Source of the DNA: CATOSD01 sp965203135
Lineage (GTDB): Bacteria > Chloroflexota > Dehalococcoidia > Lucifugimonadales > CATOSD01
DNA: 64,000 nucleotides
Direction: 5' to 3'
Assembly (NCBI GenBank): GCA_965203135.1
Contig: CBDBBO010000002.1
Coordinates: 186,001 to 250,000, forward strand
The notes under the pieces are model-generated. The model searched no databases. It saw nothing but the letters and a program-made list of their open reading frames with translations, and was not told where the DNA came from. A program made the translations under genes and the position numbers. Below are positions 40,728 to 49,669 of this stretch, piece after piece (within the stretch, counting starts at the first letter, position 1; every line of letters starts with the position of its first letter).

Positions 40728-42050
40728 ATGCCCACACAGCAGCACCAGATGGAGATCGACCGCTACATGGCCAGCACCCCTAAGTCCAGGGAGGTGCTCG
40801 CAGAGGCAGCGAAGTACCTGCCGGGAGGCAGCACGCGCGGCGCTCAGTACTTTCCGCCTTACCCCTTTGTCGCAGAGAGGGGCGAGGGCCTGTACATGTA
40901 CGACATAGACGGCAACCGCTACCTCGATTACGTCATCAACGCGACCAGCCTCATCCTGGGTCACGCCCACCCGCGAGTGGTGAAGGCGATACAGGACAAG
41001 GCGGACTTCGGGACGGCGTTCAGCGTGCCCACGGAGGACCAGACGCGGCTGGCGAAGATGCTGTGCGAGCGGATTCCGTCGCTGGAGCGCGTGCGTTTCA
41101 CCAACTCCGGCACCGAGGGTACCCTCATGGCGATTCGGGCCGCGCGGGCGTACACCGGGCGGCACAAGATAGCCAAGTTCGAAGGCGCTTACCACGGCTC
41201 CCACGAGTACGTGCAGGTGAGCGTGTCGCCCAAGGCCGAGAGTCTCGACCCGAACGGGACGACGGGCGTGGCCGAATACGACGGCCTGCCGCCCAGCGTG
41301 CTGGAAGACGTGATAGTGCTTCCGTACAACGACCTGGCGACGAGCGAGAGGCTGCTACGGGAGAACAAGGACGACATTTCCTGCCTGGTTATGGAGGCGA
41401 TCTCGTCCAGCTTCGGCTATCTTCCCGCCGAGAAGGAGTTCCTACAGGGCATTCGCGACGTCACCGAAGAGCTTGGGATAATCCTGATCTTCGACGAGGT
41501 GCAGAGTCTCCGCGTGGCGCCGGGCGGCGCGCAGGAGCTGCTCGGCGTCACGCCGGACATGACGGCGATGGGCAAGATCATCGGCGGCGGCACGCCCGTG
41601 GGCGCATTCGGCGGGCGCGAGGACCTGATGGCGCTGTACGACCCGACGGAGAACGGGCCGACGCTGGCGCACGCGGGCACCTTCAACGGCAATCCGCTGA
41701 CCATGGCGGCGGGCTGCGTGGTGATGGAGGAGTTGACGCCAGAGGTGTACGCGCGCATGAGCGACCTTGGCGATTCGCTGCGCGGCAAGCTACGGGCGGT
41801 GTTCGACGAACTGGAGGTGCCAGCGCAGGTGACCGGCATCGCGTCGCTGTTCGGCATCCACTTCACGTCCGAGGAGATAACGGACTACCGCTCGACGCTG
41901 ACGGGCGACAAGGCGCTGAACCAGGCACTCTTCACCGGTCTGCTCAACGAGGGAGTGCTCCTAGGCGGCGCGCTGAGCGCGCTCACCGAGGACGAGCACG
42001 TCGATACGCTGGTGGACGCGACGCGGCGGGTGATCCAGCGCGTGCGGTAG
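40728..42050 (+). CDS. Class III aminotransferase, glutamate-1-semialdehyde aminomutase-like
   Basis: The 440-residue PLP enzyme has LPGGSTRGAQYFPPYPFVAE, DGNRYLDYVINATSLILGHA, FTNSGTEGTLMAIRAARAYT, the PLP-contact Asp in ILIFDEVQSLR and the cofactor Lys in TAMGKIIGGGTPVGAFGG. This is the HemL-like subgroup, but the ATG-to-end divergence from true HemL and the absence of neighbouring heme genes point to a catabolic aminotransferase or aminomutase. The exact substrate cannot be assigned. Confidence 0.88.
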   Translation: MPTQQHQMEIDRYMASTPKSREVLAEAAKYLPGGSTRGAQYFPPYPFVAERGEGLYMYDIDGNRYLDYVINATSLILGHAHPRVVKAIQDKADFGTAFSVPTEDQTRLAKMLCERIPSLERVRFTNSGTEGTLMAIRAARAYTGRHKIAKFEGAYHGSHEYVQVSVSPKAESLDPNGTTGVAEYDGLPPSVLEDVIVLPYNDLATSERLLRENKDDISCLVMEAISSSFGYLPAEKEFLQGIRDVTEELGIILIFDEVQSLRVAPGGAQELLGVTPDMTAMGKIIGGGTPVGAFGGREDLMALYDPTENGPTLAHAGTFNGNPLTMAAGCVVMEELTPEVYARMSDLGDSLRGKLRAVFDELEVPAQVTGIASLFGIHFTSEEITDYRSTLTGDKALNQALFTGLLNEGVLLGGALSALTEDEHVDTLVDATRRVIQRVR

Positions 42051-42059
42051 AGTTGATGG

Positions 42060-42109
42060 GGCGGCGCACGGCGCCGCCTCATGCAGGGGTGGGTTTGAAA
42101 CCCGCCCCT
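42060..42109. terminator. Double hairpin between convergent genes
   Basis: GGCGGCGC/GCGCCGCC at 42060-42078 is followed by a 12-bp stem at 42085-42109 (AGGGGTGGGTTT with its complement, one G-T pair). It sits between the aminotransferase stop and the convergent protease stop, suiting bidirectional termination. Confidence 0.55.
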
Positions 42110-42115
42110 ATGCGT

Positions 42116-44927
42116 TCACGGCAGTTCGGCGATTGACCACACGGCGAACCGCTCGAACTTAGTGGATTTGCCGGCGAGTCCGTGCCCTGCGTAATACGAA
42201 CCGACCGCGGCAACGTCACCCTTCTTGGTCCAGCCGCTCAGGTCCAGTTTGTCCACGTAGGCCCCGTTTATGAACAGCCAGCCTTCTCCCCCGAATGCCA
42301 CAATGCGAATGTGATTGGAACCGGCTGGGCTCGTTGATATGTGACTTGAGGACTGCGCCGCCAATCGCTGCGTGGAATCCACGTCGCCTGTTCTCAGGCG
42401 ATGAGCCCAGTGCTGCGAATCCCCTATGATGATGGCGTGAAACTCATTGCTCGCACTATGACGGAAAGTGAAGCCGCTGCTCCACTTACCAAGACTCGTG
42501 GCATATGGATTGACGAACCTGGCTTCAAATATGGTATCTGACAACCATGTGTCACTGTCATGGTCATCGATAAAGCCATCTTCCGGGTCGTGCTCGATCT
42601 CGCCGTCCTCCGGACCGTAGGCTAACTCTATTGGGCGCACACTGAAGTCCTTGTACACGGTGGACGCGCCTGGGTGCTCGTGTCCCTTGTACCAATGGGC
42701 TATCAGTCTGGCGGATCCGGAGCCTCTTACAACGCTAAGATCCAGTTCTGACTCGAAGCCGCCGTTGATGAACAGCCAACCCCTGTCGTCCAGGGTAATC
42801 ACCCGGACGTGGTTCTCGACGTTGGGCCCAGTTAAGAGGTTGCTTGAGAATCCAGACTGAACGTCGATAGCGTCGTTGGGCGGCTCGCCGTCCCTCAGGT
42901 CAAGACCCCAGAAGCCGTTGCTGCTTATGCTAAGTATGTAATAGCGGTCGTCCACTCTTCGAAAGAGAAAACCATGACTCCAGTCTCTGCCCTTCTCTGA
43001 GAACTTGTCTACGAAGGTAGCCTCTATCACCGAGTTGGACAGATTGATGCGCGCGTCAAGCGACTCGATGAAGTTGTCGTCGTCGTGTTCCAATTCGCCG
43101 CTGACGGGGCCGAAACCGCGCCGCGGTACAGCCGTAGCCGTTACGCGCAGGGTGGGCGTAGGGGTAGCCCGCAGGACCACAGTGGCGGTAGGCGACGCGC
43201 TGCCCCGTATGATGGCGAGGCGCGTCCTCAGCACCTCAGCCGACACGGCGAACCCGATGCCCTCAGCGTCCCGGTGTTCGAAGGTGTTCATGCCCACCAC
43301 TTCGCCCCTGTCGTTGAGCAGCGGGCCGCCGCTGTTGCCCGGGTTGATGGCGGCGTCCGTCTGCACGTACTGAACGCCATCTATCGTCCTGATGGCGGAC
43401 ACGATACCCCGTGTAATGGTCATGTTTCTCCCCAGGTCGAGGGGATAACCCAGCGCGATGACGTCCTCACCTTCCCGCACCGATCCTGCGAACGCCAGCG
43501 GCGTCAGGCTGCCTCCTGGCTGAACCTTCAGCAGCGCGATGTCTCGCACGGCGTCCTCGGCCACTACGCGCGCTGACAATCGGGTCCCGTCGTTTGAAGA
43601 CCGCCGTCACGCGTTCTTCCCCATCGATGACATGCTCGTTAGTGAGAATGTAGCCTGCGGCGTCAACCACAAACCCGGTTGCCGCGCCGTCTGCGGTCAC
43701 AATTCGCACCACACTTGGCCGCACCCTGTCCACGAGGTCTGCTACCGAGAGGCCAGCCGTCGGCGGCGTGCGCGTGGGTTCGGGCGTGCGTGTAGGGTAG
43801 GGCGTGCGCGTCGGCACGGGTGTATAGGTCGGCGTGTGAGTGGGTCTGGCCGTGCGTGTAGGTATTGGCGTTAGCGTGGGTGTCGGCATTAGCGCCTCCA
43901 CGGTCGCGCGAACGTGAGCGACCACCGTCGCTTCCAGATCGGGCGGCGGCGACGGTGTTGGAGTTGGCGCTATCGCCGGCGTAACCAAGAAGTCTGTGTA
44001 TGTGGTGAAATGACCGGGGTGCTCGGTGTCGCGAAACCAAGCACCGATTACCACTACGGTGCCTGGCCCCAATATCCCGGACAGGTCCAGAATTCCCTCA
44101 AATTTGCCATTGATAAACAGTTGTCCTTTGTCACCATAGGAGAAGACGCGAATGTGATTGCTGGCGTCCGGGTTCGTATTGATGTTTGCTGAACGCTTAC
44201 TCTCGAGTTTCTGGTCGCCTTCGCCCTCCCCCATCCTCACAACGTGAGTCCAAGACCCAGAATTGTCAATGATCACCGCATGGAAAATGTCTCCGCTCAC
44301 ACGAAGCAGGAACCCGTTGCTCCAGGGCCTATCTCGGTCTGTCGGGCTATTCGTAAACGTTGCCTCGACCACCGAGTCGCTTATGCTGGTATTGCTGTCC
44401 AACCCAGGGATGTAGTTGTCCTCGTTGTGCGTAAGAGTTCCACTTGCCGGTCCGTATGTCGCTCTGACTTGTGGCGGCGTAGCCGTAGCCGGTGAAGGCG
44501 GCTCACCAGAGGAAGACTCGAACCGGTCAAGGAGATTCGAGACAATGGAGAAGCCAATCACCACCAGGACGATCACGAGCAGCCAGGTGCCGCAGCCCCA
44601 GCGGCGTTTCTCCTTTACTTCAACCTCGTCGTCCGGCGACGGGTCGGGCGGTGGCGGCGGCCCTTGCCTCTGACTGCGCGCGCCGCCCCGGGCGCCCTCC
44701 GCGGCTCTTTGGCGGAACAGCCTGTCGTAGGCCGCCTTGCTCTGCGGGTTGGAGAGCACGTTGTAGGCGTCGAGAATCTCCCTGAAGCGTCCGGCGGCGT
44801 CCGGCGACTCGTTTACGTCGGGATGGTACCGCAGGGCCAGGGCGCGAAACGCCCGTCGGATCTCCTCGATGGGGGCGTCGGGAGATACGCCGAGCGTGTC
44901 GTAGTAGTTCCTGCCGCCAGTTGACAT
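42116..44927 (-). pseudogene. J-domain/TM/HtrA-like protease fusion with three beta-sandwich modules, one frameshift
   Basis: Reading from 44927: J domain 1-72 with HPD (YHPDVNESP), an acidic/Pro-rich linker, one membrane helix at about 111-133, a beta-sandwich module (160-325), a Thr/Pro linker, and a trypsin-like protease with His in LTNEHVIDGEE. At 43593-43595 an extra A (AAA for AA) shifts the frame; correcting it gives VTAVFNDGTRLSARVVAEDA, with the catalytic Asp in RDIALLKV and Ser in INPGNSGGPLL. Two further copies of the beta-sandwich module follow (each with an H-x-R-V/I ... GWLFINGxxxxxLDLS signature). Corrected length is about 935 residues. I see no ribosome site, and TATAGT lies six bases before the ATG. 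A base-call indel is as likely as a real mutation. Confidence 0.8.
43593..43595 (-). other. Single-base frameshift site in the J-domain/HtrA gene
   Basis: Minus-strand TTCAAACGACGGG must lose one A to give TTC-AAC-GAC-GGG (F-N-D-G), the consensus HtrA reading. The N-terminal frame continues only to 43467 in non-homologous sequence, and the C-terminal frame has no plausible start. Confidence 0.75.
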
Positions 44928-44983
44928 GTGGCTACTATAGCACTACGGAACACTCGTCCCCCAATAGGCGCTTCGTGAACCCC

Positions 44984-45460
44984 CTACTCCGTGTGCTCCA
45001 GCTGGCGGCGGCCCCCGTCGGCGGCGATGTGCATGGAGTCCGCCACCGTGAGTCCGAGGAAGAACCATCCGGAGTAGTGCGCCACGGCCACCCAGTCGAA
45101 CTCCATCGCCACCAGCATCACCACCGGGGGAATCCACAGACCCATGATGAGCACGCGGGTAATGGTGCCAATGACGTGCTCGTGGCTTATGCCGCGGTGC
45201 TTGAAGAGGATGCCGTAGGGCAGCGTCCATATGTACAGGAACGTTCCCCACAGGCCGCCGCGCTCCGCGAATGTGCGCCGAGCGATGTCCTGGTCGGGGT
45301 TGATGCCGATGGTGGAGAGCAGGTAGCCGCCGCCCAGCGCGGCCAGGCTCTCCCACCAGCCGACCGAGTAGTCTTCCCCGAAGAACCACGCCAGCGCGAT
45401 CGCGCCGGGAACTATGAGCGCGGTTACGTTGACGAGCCTGTGGGTTCTGCCGGAGGACAC
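44984..45460 (-). CDS. DUF2227-like putative metal-binding membrane protein
   Basis: The 158-residue protein has three to four hydrophobic helices and His/Asp motifs typical of this group: SSGRTHRLVNV at the start, STIGINPDQD, and KHRGISHEHVIGTITR, which together could bind metal. It resembles the DUF2227/YdjM-type membrane hydrolase relatives; the reaction is unknown. It is transcribed with the same polarity as the helicase upstream, whose stop is nine bases before this start. Confidence 0.7.
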   Translation of the reverse strand: MSSGRTHRLVNVTALIVPGAIALAWFFGEDYSVGWWESLAALGGGYLLSTIGINPDQDIARRTFAERGGLWGTFLYIWTLPYGILFKHRGISHEHVIGTITRVLIMGLWIPPVVMLVAMEFDWVAVAHYSGWFFLGLTVADSMHIAADGGRRQLEHTE

Positions 45461-45469
45461 TCGGGGTGG

Positions 45470-46936
45470 CTAGCCGTACAGGAAGGCCAGGCGCTCCTGG
45501 CGCAAGCCGTCGCCCACGTGGTCGCGGATTTCGTCCAGCATGGCGAAATCGAGCATGTCGGACACGAAGGTGATGGCGGTGCCGGGGCGCCCCATGCGGG
45601 CCGTTCGGCCGATGCGGTGGACGTACTCCTCGAGGTTGCTGGGCATGTCGTAGTTGATGACGTGGGAGACCGCGGGGATGTCCAGCCCGCGCGCGGCGAC
45701 GTTGGTCGCGACGAGCGCCCGGAGCTTCTTTTCCCTGAACTTGCGCATCACCCGCTCGCGGTGCGCCTGCGTCATGTCGCCGTGGATGGCCTCGGCGTCG
45801 AAGCCCTCACGCTCAAGGTGGTATACAAGCCGGTCGACGCCTATCTTGGTGCGCCTGAAGATGAGCGCCTGGGTTACCCTGTCGTGGTCCGCGAGCAGGC
45901 CGTCCAGCGCAGCCTGGCGGTCCTGGGCGGCGACCTCGTAATAGATCTGGTCCACTTCGTCGACTGGCTCGGCATCTCCGCCTACCCTGATCCACTCCGG
46001 GTCGCGGAGGTAGCGTCGGGCCAGCCTGCGAATGGGACCTGGCATGGTGGCCGAGAAGAGGAGCGTCTGGCGCGACTTGGGCGTGGCCCTGAGTATGCGC
46101 TCGATGTCGTCGATGAACCCGATGTCCAGCATCTGGTCGGCCTCGTCCAGGACGACGATGCGCACGTCGGAGAGGCTGATGGTTCGGCGGCCCATGTGGT
46201 CCATAAGCCGACCGGGCGTCGCCACCACCACCTGCGGGCGTCTGCGCAGACCGTCGAGTTGGGTGTTCATGGACTGGCCGCCGTAGACGGTCAGGCAGCG
46301 CACACGCTCGAACTGCCCCAGGCTGGAAATCTCGTCGCTGACCTGCATGGCGAGCTCGCGCGTGGGCGTAAGCACCAGCGCCTGGATCTCGGTGGAGTCG
46401 CCTTCGATTACCTCGACGATGGGAATGCCGAACGCGGCGGTCTTGCCGGTGCCGGTCTGGGCCTGGCCCACGACGTCGAGTCCCTCGGTTGCGATGGGAA
46501 TGACGCGGGACTGGATGGGCGTAGGCTCGGAGTATCCCATGCGCTCCAGTGCGTGGCCCACGGCGCCGGAGACGGTGAGTTCGCCAAAAGCGGCCTGGTC
46601 GGGGAGATCGCTGGGAATCGGGGGAGGCGCCGCCGGCACGCGCCGTGGTTCGGGCGGGGCTTCGGTGCGTTCGCCCCGGCGGCTGCGGCGCTGGCCGCGA
46701 GGACGGTCCGAGCGCTGCCGGTCTCTTCGCTCCGCGCGGTCACGCTCACGGTCGCGAGGCGGGCGCTGGCGCGCGGGCCTTTCGCCGCGGCGGGACGGGG
46801 CCGTAGTCCGGGCTACGTTTTCGACTTTGGGCGATTCTACTCCGGTAAGCGAGATGAGCACCTGGCTCTTTGGGGCTTCGGACACGATAGTTTCGTGCTG
46901 TACTTTGGGTTCTTCCGAGGGCGGGCGTTTGAACAC
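45470..46936 (-). CDS. DEAD-box RNA helicase
   Basis: The 488-residue helicase has an Arg-rich, low-complexity N-terminal extension of about 100 residues, then the Q motif (GYSEPTPIQSRVI), motif I AQTGTGKTAAF, Ia PTRELAMQ, Ib TPGRLMDH, II VLDEADQMLD, III FSATMP, IV-V (ARGLDIPAVSHVINYD) and VI HRIGRTARMGRPG. There is no C-terminal RNA-binding domain; RNA contact may be through the basic N-terminus. It likely unwinds RNA in ribosome assembly or decay; the specific role is unassigned. Confidence 0.93.
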   Translation of the reverse strand: MFKRPPSEEPKVQHETIVSEAPKSQVLISLTGVESPKVENVARTTAPSRRGERPARQRPPRDRERDRAERRDRQRSDRPRGQRRSRRGERTEAPPEPRRVPAAPPPIPSDLPDQAAFGELTVSGAVGHALERMGYSEPTPIQSRVIPIATEGLDVVGQAQTGTGKTAAFGIPIVEVIEGDSTEIQALVLTPTRELAMQVSDEISSLGQFERVRCLTVYGGQSMNTQLDGLRRRPQVVVATPGRLMDHMGRRTISLSDVRIVVLDEADQMLDIGFIDDIERILRATPKSRQTLLFSATMPGPIRRLARRYLRDPEWIRVGGDAEPVDEVDQIYYEVAAQDRQAALDGLLADHDRVTQALIFRRTKIGVDRLVYHLEREGFDAEAIHGDMTQAHRERVMRKFREKKLRALVATNVAARGLDIPAVSHVINYDMPSNLEEYVHRIGRTARMGRPGTAITFVSDMLDFAMLDEIRDHVGDGLRQERLAFLYG

Positions 46937-47151
46937 GTCCCCGACTATGCGAGTGATGTTTAGCAGCTTGATGGCTCGTACCTCCTATGGGGCGAGAGGG
47001 GCGCTTTGGCGGCGTCCCGAAAGCAAAAGAGGGCGCGACGCCGGCAGGCGTCCGCCCTCTTTGATACGCAATAGATAGTTTGTGAAAGTTGTCGTAGCAT
47101 TCCGTCTTTCGCGAAAGTCTAGCACACGCCGTTCTAAGTGTCAAAACGGGG

Positions 47152-47159
47152 CTGTTTCA
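47152..47159. repeat. Target-site duplication (left), third IS
   Basis: CTGTTTCA, repeated at 48386-48393. Confidence 0.9.
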
Positions 47160-48385
47160 GTAACCGTCCCATAGGTGGTGGGGAAGTTTGGGAGGGATAG
47201 AGGGAGGGAACTTGGGCTGGGCGGTGTGGGTTTGGAAGGGCTTCGATCTAGGCGGCAACCAGTTCACCGAGATCGAGGCCGTCCCGACTGCTCCATACCC
47301 ACTGTGTGAGTCCGAACCCGTTCATCATCCCCGATTCGCTCTTGTACCCCCTTATCGTCTTGTACCTTACCTTGCTTCTGCCTATCGCCCGCTCCGTACA
47401 GTTGTTGGTCTGTGGCATCCCTCTCACTCGTTGGTGACATGTCAGTGACCGCCATTTCTCGCACAACTCCACCACCAGTCTGTGAAGCATCGGGTGCCCA
47501 CGAACCGCGCGTTCCATCCCAAGCAACTCTCGACCGCCCCCACCGGGCAACTCGGCCACAAGGAGCCATATCCTCGCCTTGTACCAGTCCCACCCCGGTA
47601 TCCTGCTGAGTCGATTCCGCACCCATTTCCTCACGTGCGCGATACACAGTTGGTGGCTCAACCCGACATGTTCGACCGCCGGCTTGTAGGTGTTGAGGTC
47701 GTCTGTCACCACAGCTTCCACTCCGAACCTGCCCACGTATCCCTCGAGCCATCTCACGAAGCCCTCGCTGTCGCGTTGGACCAGCACGTCCATTCCCACC
47801 AACCGCCCGCTCCGGGCGTCTGTGACGAACCCGACCACAGTCTGTCTGCCGCCCACTTTCACCACAGTCTCGTCCGCTCCCATCACCCTCACCCGACCAC
47901 GATGCCGGCTCAACCATCCACTCAGCGCGTTCGACCCTGACTGCTGAACGTCACGCCACACACTCATCCTGGACAGCTCACATCCCAAAGCCCCCAGCAG
48001 GTGACTCACAGAACGCAAAGACAACCCCAGCGCCCAACTCAGCGCCGCAAACCCCCTGAGACGATGACTCCGGTCACAATGGTCGACCCCTTGCGGGTAG
48101 TGTCTGAAGGTGCGTTTGCAGTCACAGCAGCGGTATCTGTCCACCCTCACCTCACTGACGTGGAGGTCACTGATGGGCTTTGTCACCGACCCGTGCCGGT
48201 TCAGGTAAATGCCACCGCAGTGTACGCAGGCTGGCGGTCGGGTGTCCGGAGAGAGCTTGACTTGCGGTAGCGTGAATCTTACTCTGGACATCGGCAGCGC
48301 CTCTTGGTCTGGTTCGGTTGTACGTTTACCAGACTCTACCAAGATTCCCTGCCTCTTTCATCCCCACCACCTATGGGACGGTTAC
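47160..48385 (-). mobile_element. IS6-like/unclassified DDE insertion sequence, intact, 1226 bp
   Basis: Perfect 24-bp inverted ends (beginning GTAACCGTCCCATAGGTGG at 47160, complement ending at 48385) and an 8-bp target duplication enclose a single minus-strand transposase. It is inserted between the DEAD-box helicase and MFS genes, which are divergent, so it may have separated one of them from its promoter. The 8-bp duplication fits IS6-type elements, but the terminal repeats are not typical. Confidence 0.92.
47248..48342 (-). CDS. DDE transposase with N-terminal zinc finger (IS6-like)
   Basis: The 364-residue product has a CVHCGG ... YRCCDCKRTF zinc finger followed by RHYPQGVDH, then an RNase H-like DDE domain: first Asp in VMGADETVVKVGGRQ, second in AVVTDDLNTYKPAVEHV, and the Glu in MPQTNNCTERAIGRSKVRYK. 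The start could also be the ATG 17 codons in (MSRVRFTLPQVK). The gene is intact. Confidence 0.88.
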   Translation of the reverse strand: MVESGKRTTEPDQEALPMSRVRFTLPQVKLSPDTRPPACVHCGGIYLNRHGSVTKPISDLHVSEVRVDRYRCCDCKRTFRHYPQGVDHCDRSHRLRGFAALSWALGLSLRSVSHLLGALGCELSRMSVWRDVQQSGSNALSGWLSRHRGRVRVMGADETVVKVGGRQTVVGFVTDARSGRLVGMDVLVQRDSEGFVRWLEGYVGRFGVEAVVTDDLNTYKPAVEHVGLSHQLCIAHVRKWVRNRLSRIPGWDWYKARIWLLVAELPGGGGRELLGMERAVRGHPMLHRLVVELCEKWRSLTCHQRVRGMPQTNNCTERAIGRSKVRYKTIRGYKSESGMMNGFGLTQWVWSSRDGLDLGELVAA

Positions 48386-48393
48386 CTGTTTCA
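48386..48393. repeat. Target-site duplication (right), third IS
   Basis: Second CTGTTTCA copy. Confidence 0.9.
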
Positions 48394-48422
48394 GGGAGCC
48401 ACACTTTGCTAACATCCCATCC

Positions 48423-49667
48423 ATGCGTGAAGCGATGCAGACAGTCGACCAGCGGCCATTCGCCGAGAGGTGGCGCGTCCACCTCATCGTGGCGGCGCTC
48501 GCGCTCGGCTGGTCCGTGCTCTATCTGGACCGCAGCCTGCTGTTTCCACTGCTGCCCGTCATAGCCGACGATTTCGGGCTGACCGATGCGCAGAGCGGCG
48601 CAATCTCCAGCGTCTACTTCATCACCTACGTCTTCATGCAGATTCCCTCCGGCGTGCTGGGGGACCGGTTCGGCCTGAAGAGGGTGCTTGTGGTGATGTA
48701 CCTGATCATAGGGCTCGGTCTGTTCTGCATCGGAGTCTTCAGCGTCAGCTACCTGTTGCTACTGCTGTTCGTCGGAATCCAGGGATTCGGGGCGGGCGCG
48801 TACTATGCGGGGTCGTACGGCATCACGATAAGCTCCGTGCCGTCCCGGTGGAGAGGCACAAGCTCGTCGGTGGTCACGTCGGGCATGGCGCTCGGCTCCG
48901 TGCTCGGACTGAGCCTTTCCGGGCTGCTCTACACGCTGTCCGAAAGCTGGCGGGCGCCATACCTCATCATGCTGGCGCCGACTTTGCTCATGGCGGCGCT
49001 GATCGGGGTATCGATTCGCGGTGTGCCGCCGGCGCCCAAGGTGCAGGGCGGCTTCGCGTTCCTGTTCCGAAACCGCGACTTCATCCCGCTGTGCGTGACC
49101 AACTTCTGCGCCCTGTACGCGTACATGGTCATATTCACGTGGGGTCCCAGCTTTCTCGTGGACCAGCACGGCATGTCGATCACCAGGGCGGGCCTCTACA
49201 CCTCGGTGGTGATGGGAGCGTCGCTTTTGGGGGCGCTCACGTGGGGCAGGCTGTCGGACAGGCTGGGGCGAAAGGGGCTGACGCTGGCGATGTTGAGCGG
49301 TTCGGCGGCGATGTTGTCGGTGGTGGCCGTCGTAGACTCGACTCCGGCGATTCTGGGCGCGTTCGCGGCGTACGGGTTCCTGGGCGCGCTTGCGTGGAAT
49401 CCGATCATCGTGTCCTGGGCGGGCGACCACACCTTCGCCTCCGGGCGCGTGGGCATGGGCACTGTGATGGGGGTGATGAACACCGTCGGCATATCGAGCG
49501 CGTTCATCGCGCCGGTGGTTAGCGGCTGGATAAGCGACACGACGCACTCGCTGGAGATGGCGTTCTTCCTGGCGACAGCGGTGCAGCTCGTCGGCGTGGT
49601 CGCGGCGCTCGCCGCGCGGGAGAGGCCGGCTCACGCCGAGAGCGTGCCGACTTCCGAGGGCCGGTAG
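48423..49667 (+). CDS. Major facilitator superfamily transporter
   Basis: The 414-residue protein has 12 predicted helices. It starts MREAMQTVDQRPFAERWRVH, with helix 1 containing LYLDRSLLFPLLPVIADDFG and the family loop GVLGDRFGLKRVLV (MFS motif A) after helix 2; a second motif A-like loop GRLSDRLGRKGLTL follows helix 8. The pattern is that of the anion:cation symporter/sugar-acid group; substrate unknown. The third IS ends only 37 bases upstream, so the native promoter may be displaced. modA starts three bases after the stop. Confidence 0.88.
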   Translation: MREAMQTVDQRPFAERWRVHLIVAALALGWSVLYLDRSLLFPLLPVIADDFGLTDAQSGAISSVYFITYVFMQIPSGVLGDRFGLKRVLVVMYLIIGLGLFCIGVFSVSYLLLLLFVGIQGFGAGAYYAGSYGITISSVPSRWRGTSSSVVTSGMALGSVLGLSLSGLLYTLSESWRAPYLIMLAPTLLMAALIGVSIRGVPPAPKVQGGFAFLFRNRDFIPLCVTNFCALYAYMVIFTWGPSFLVDQHGMSITRAGLYTSVVMGASLLGALTWGRLSDRLGRKGLTLAMLSGSAAMLSVVAVVDSTPAILGAFAAYGFLGALAWNPIIVSWAGDHTFASGRVGMGTVMGVMNTVGISSAFIAPVVSGWISDTTHSLEMAFFLATAVQLVGVVAALAARERPAHAESVPTSEGR

Positions 49668-49669
49668 GG

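Noticed and set aside
41063..42136. 357-residue plus frame overlapping the aminotransferase
   Set aside because: It lies in another frame of a clear PLP enzyme and is Arg/Gly/Ala-rich without motifs.
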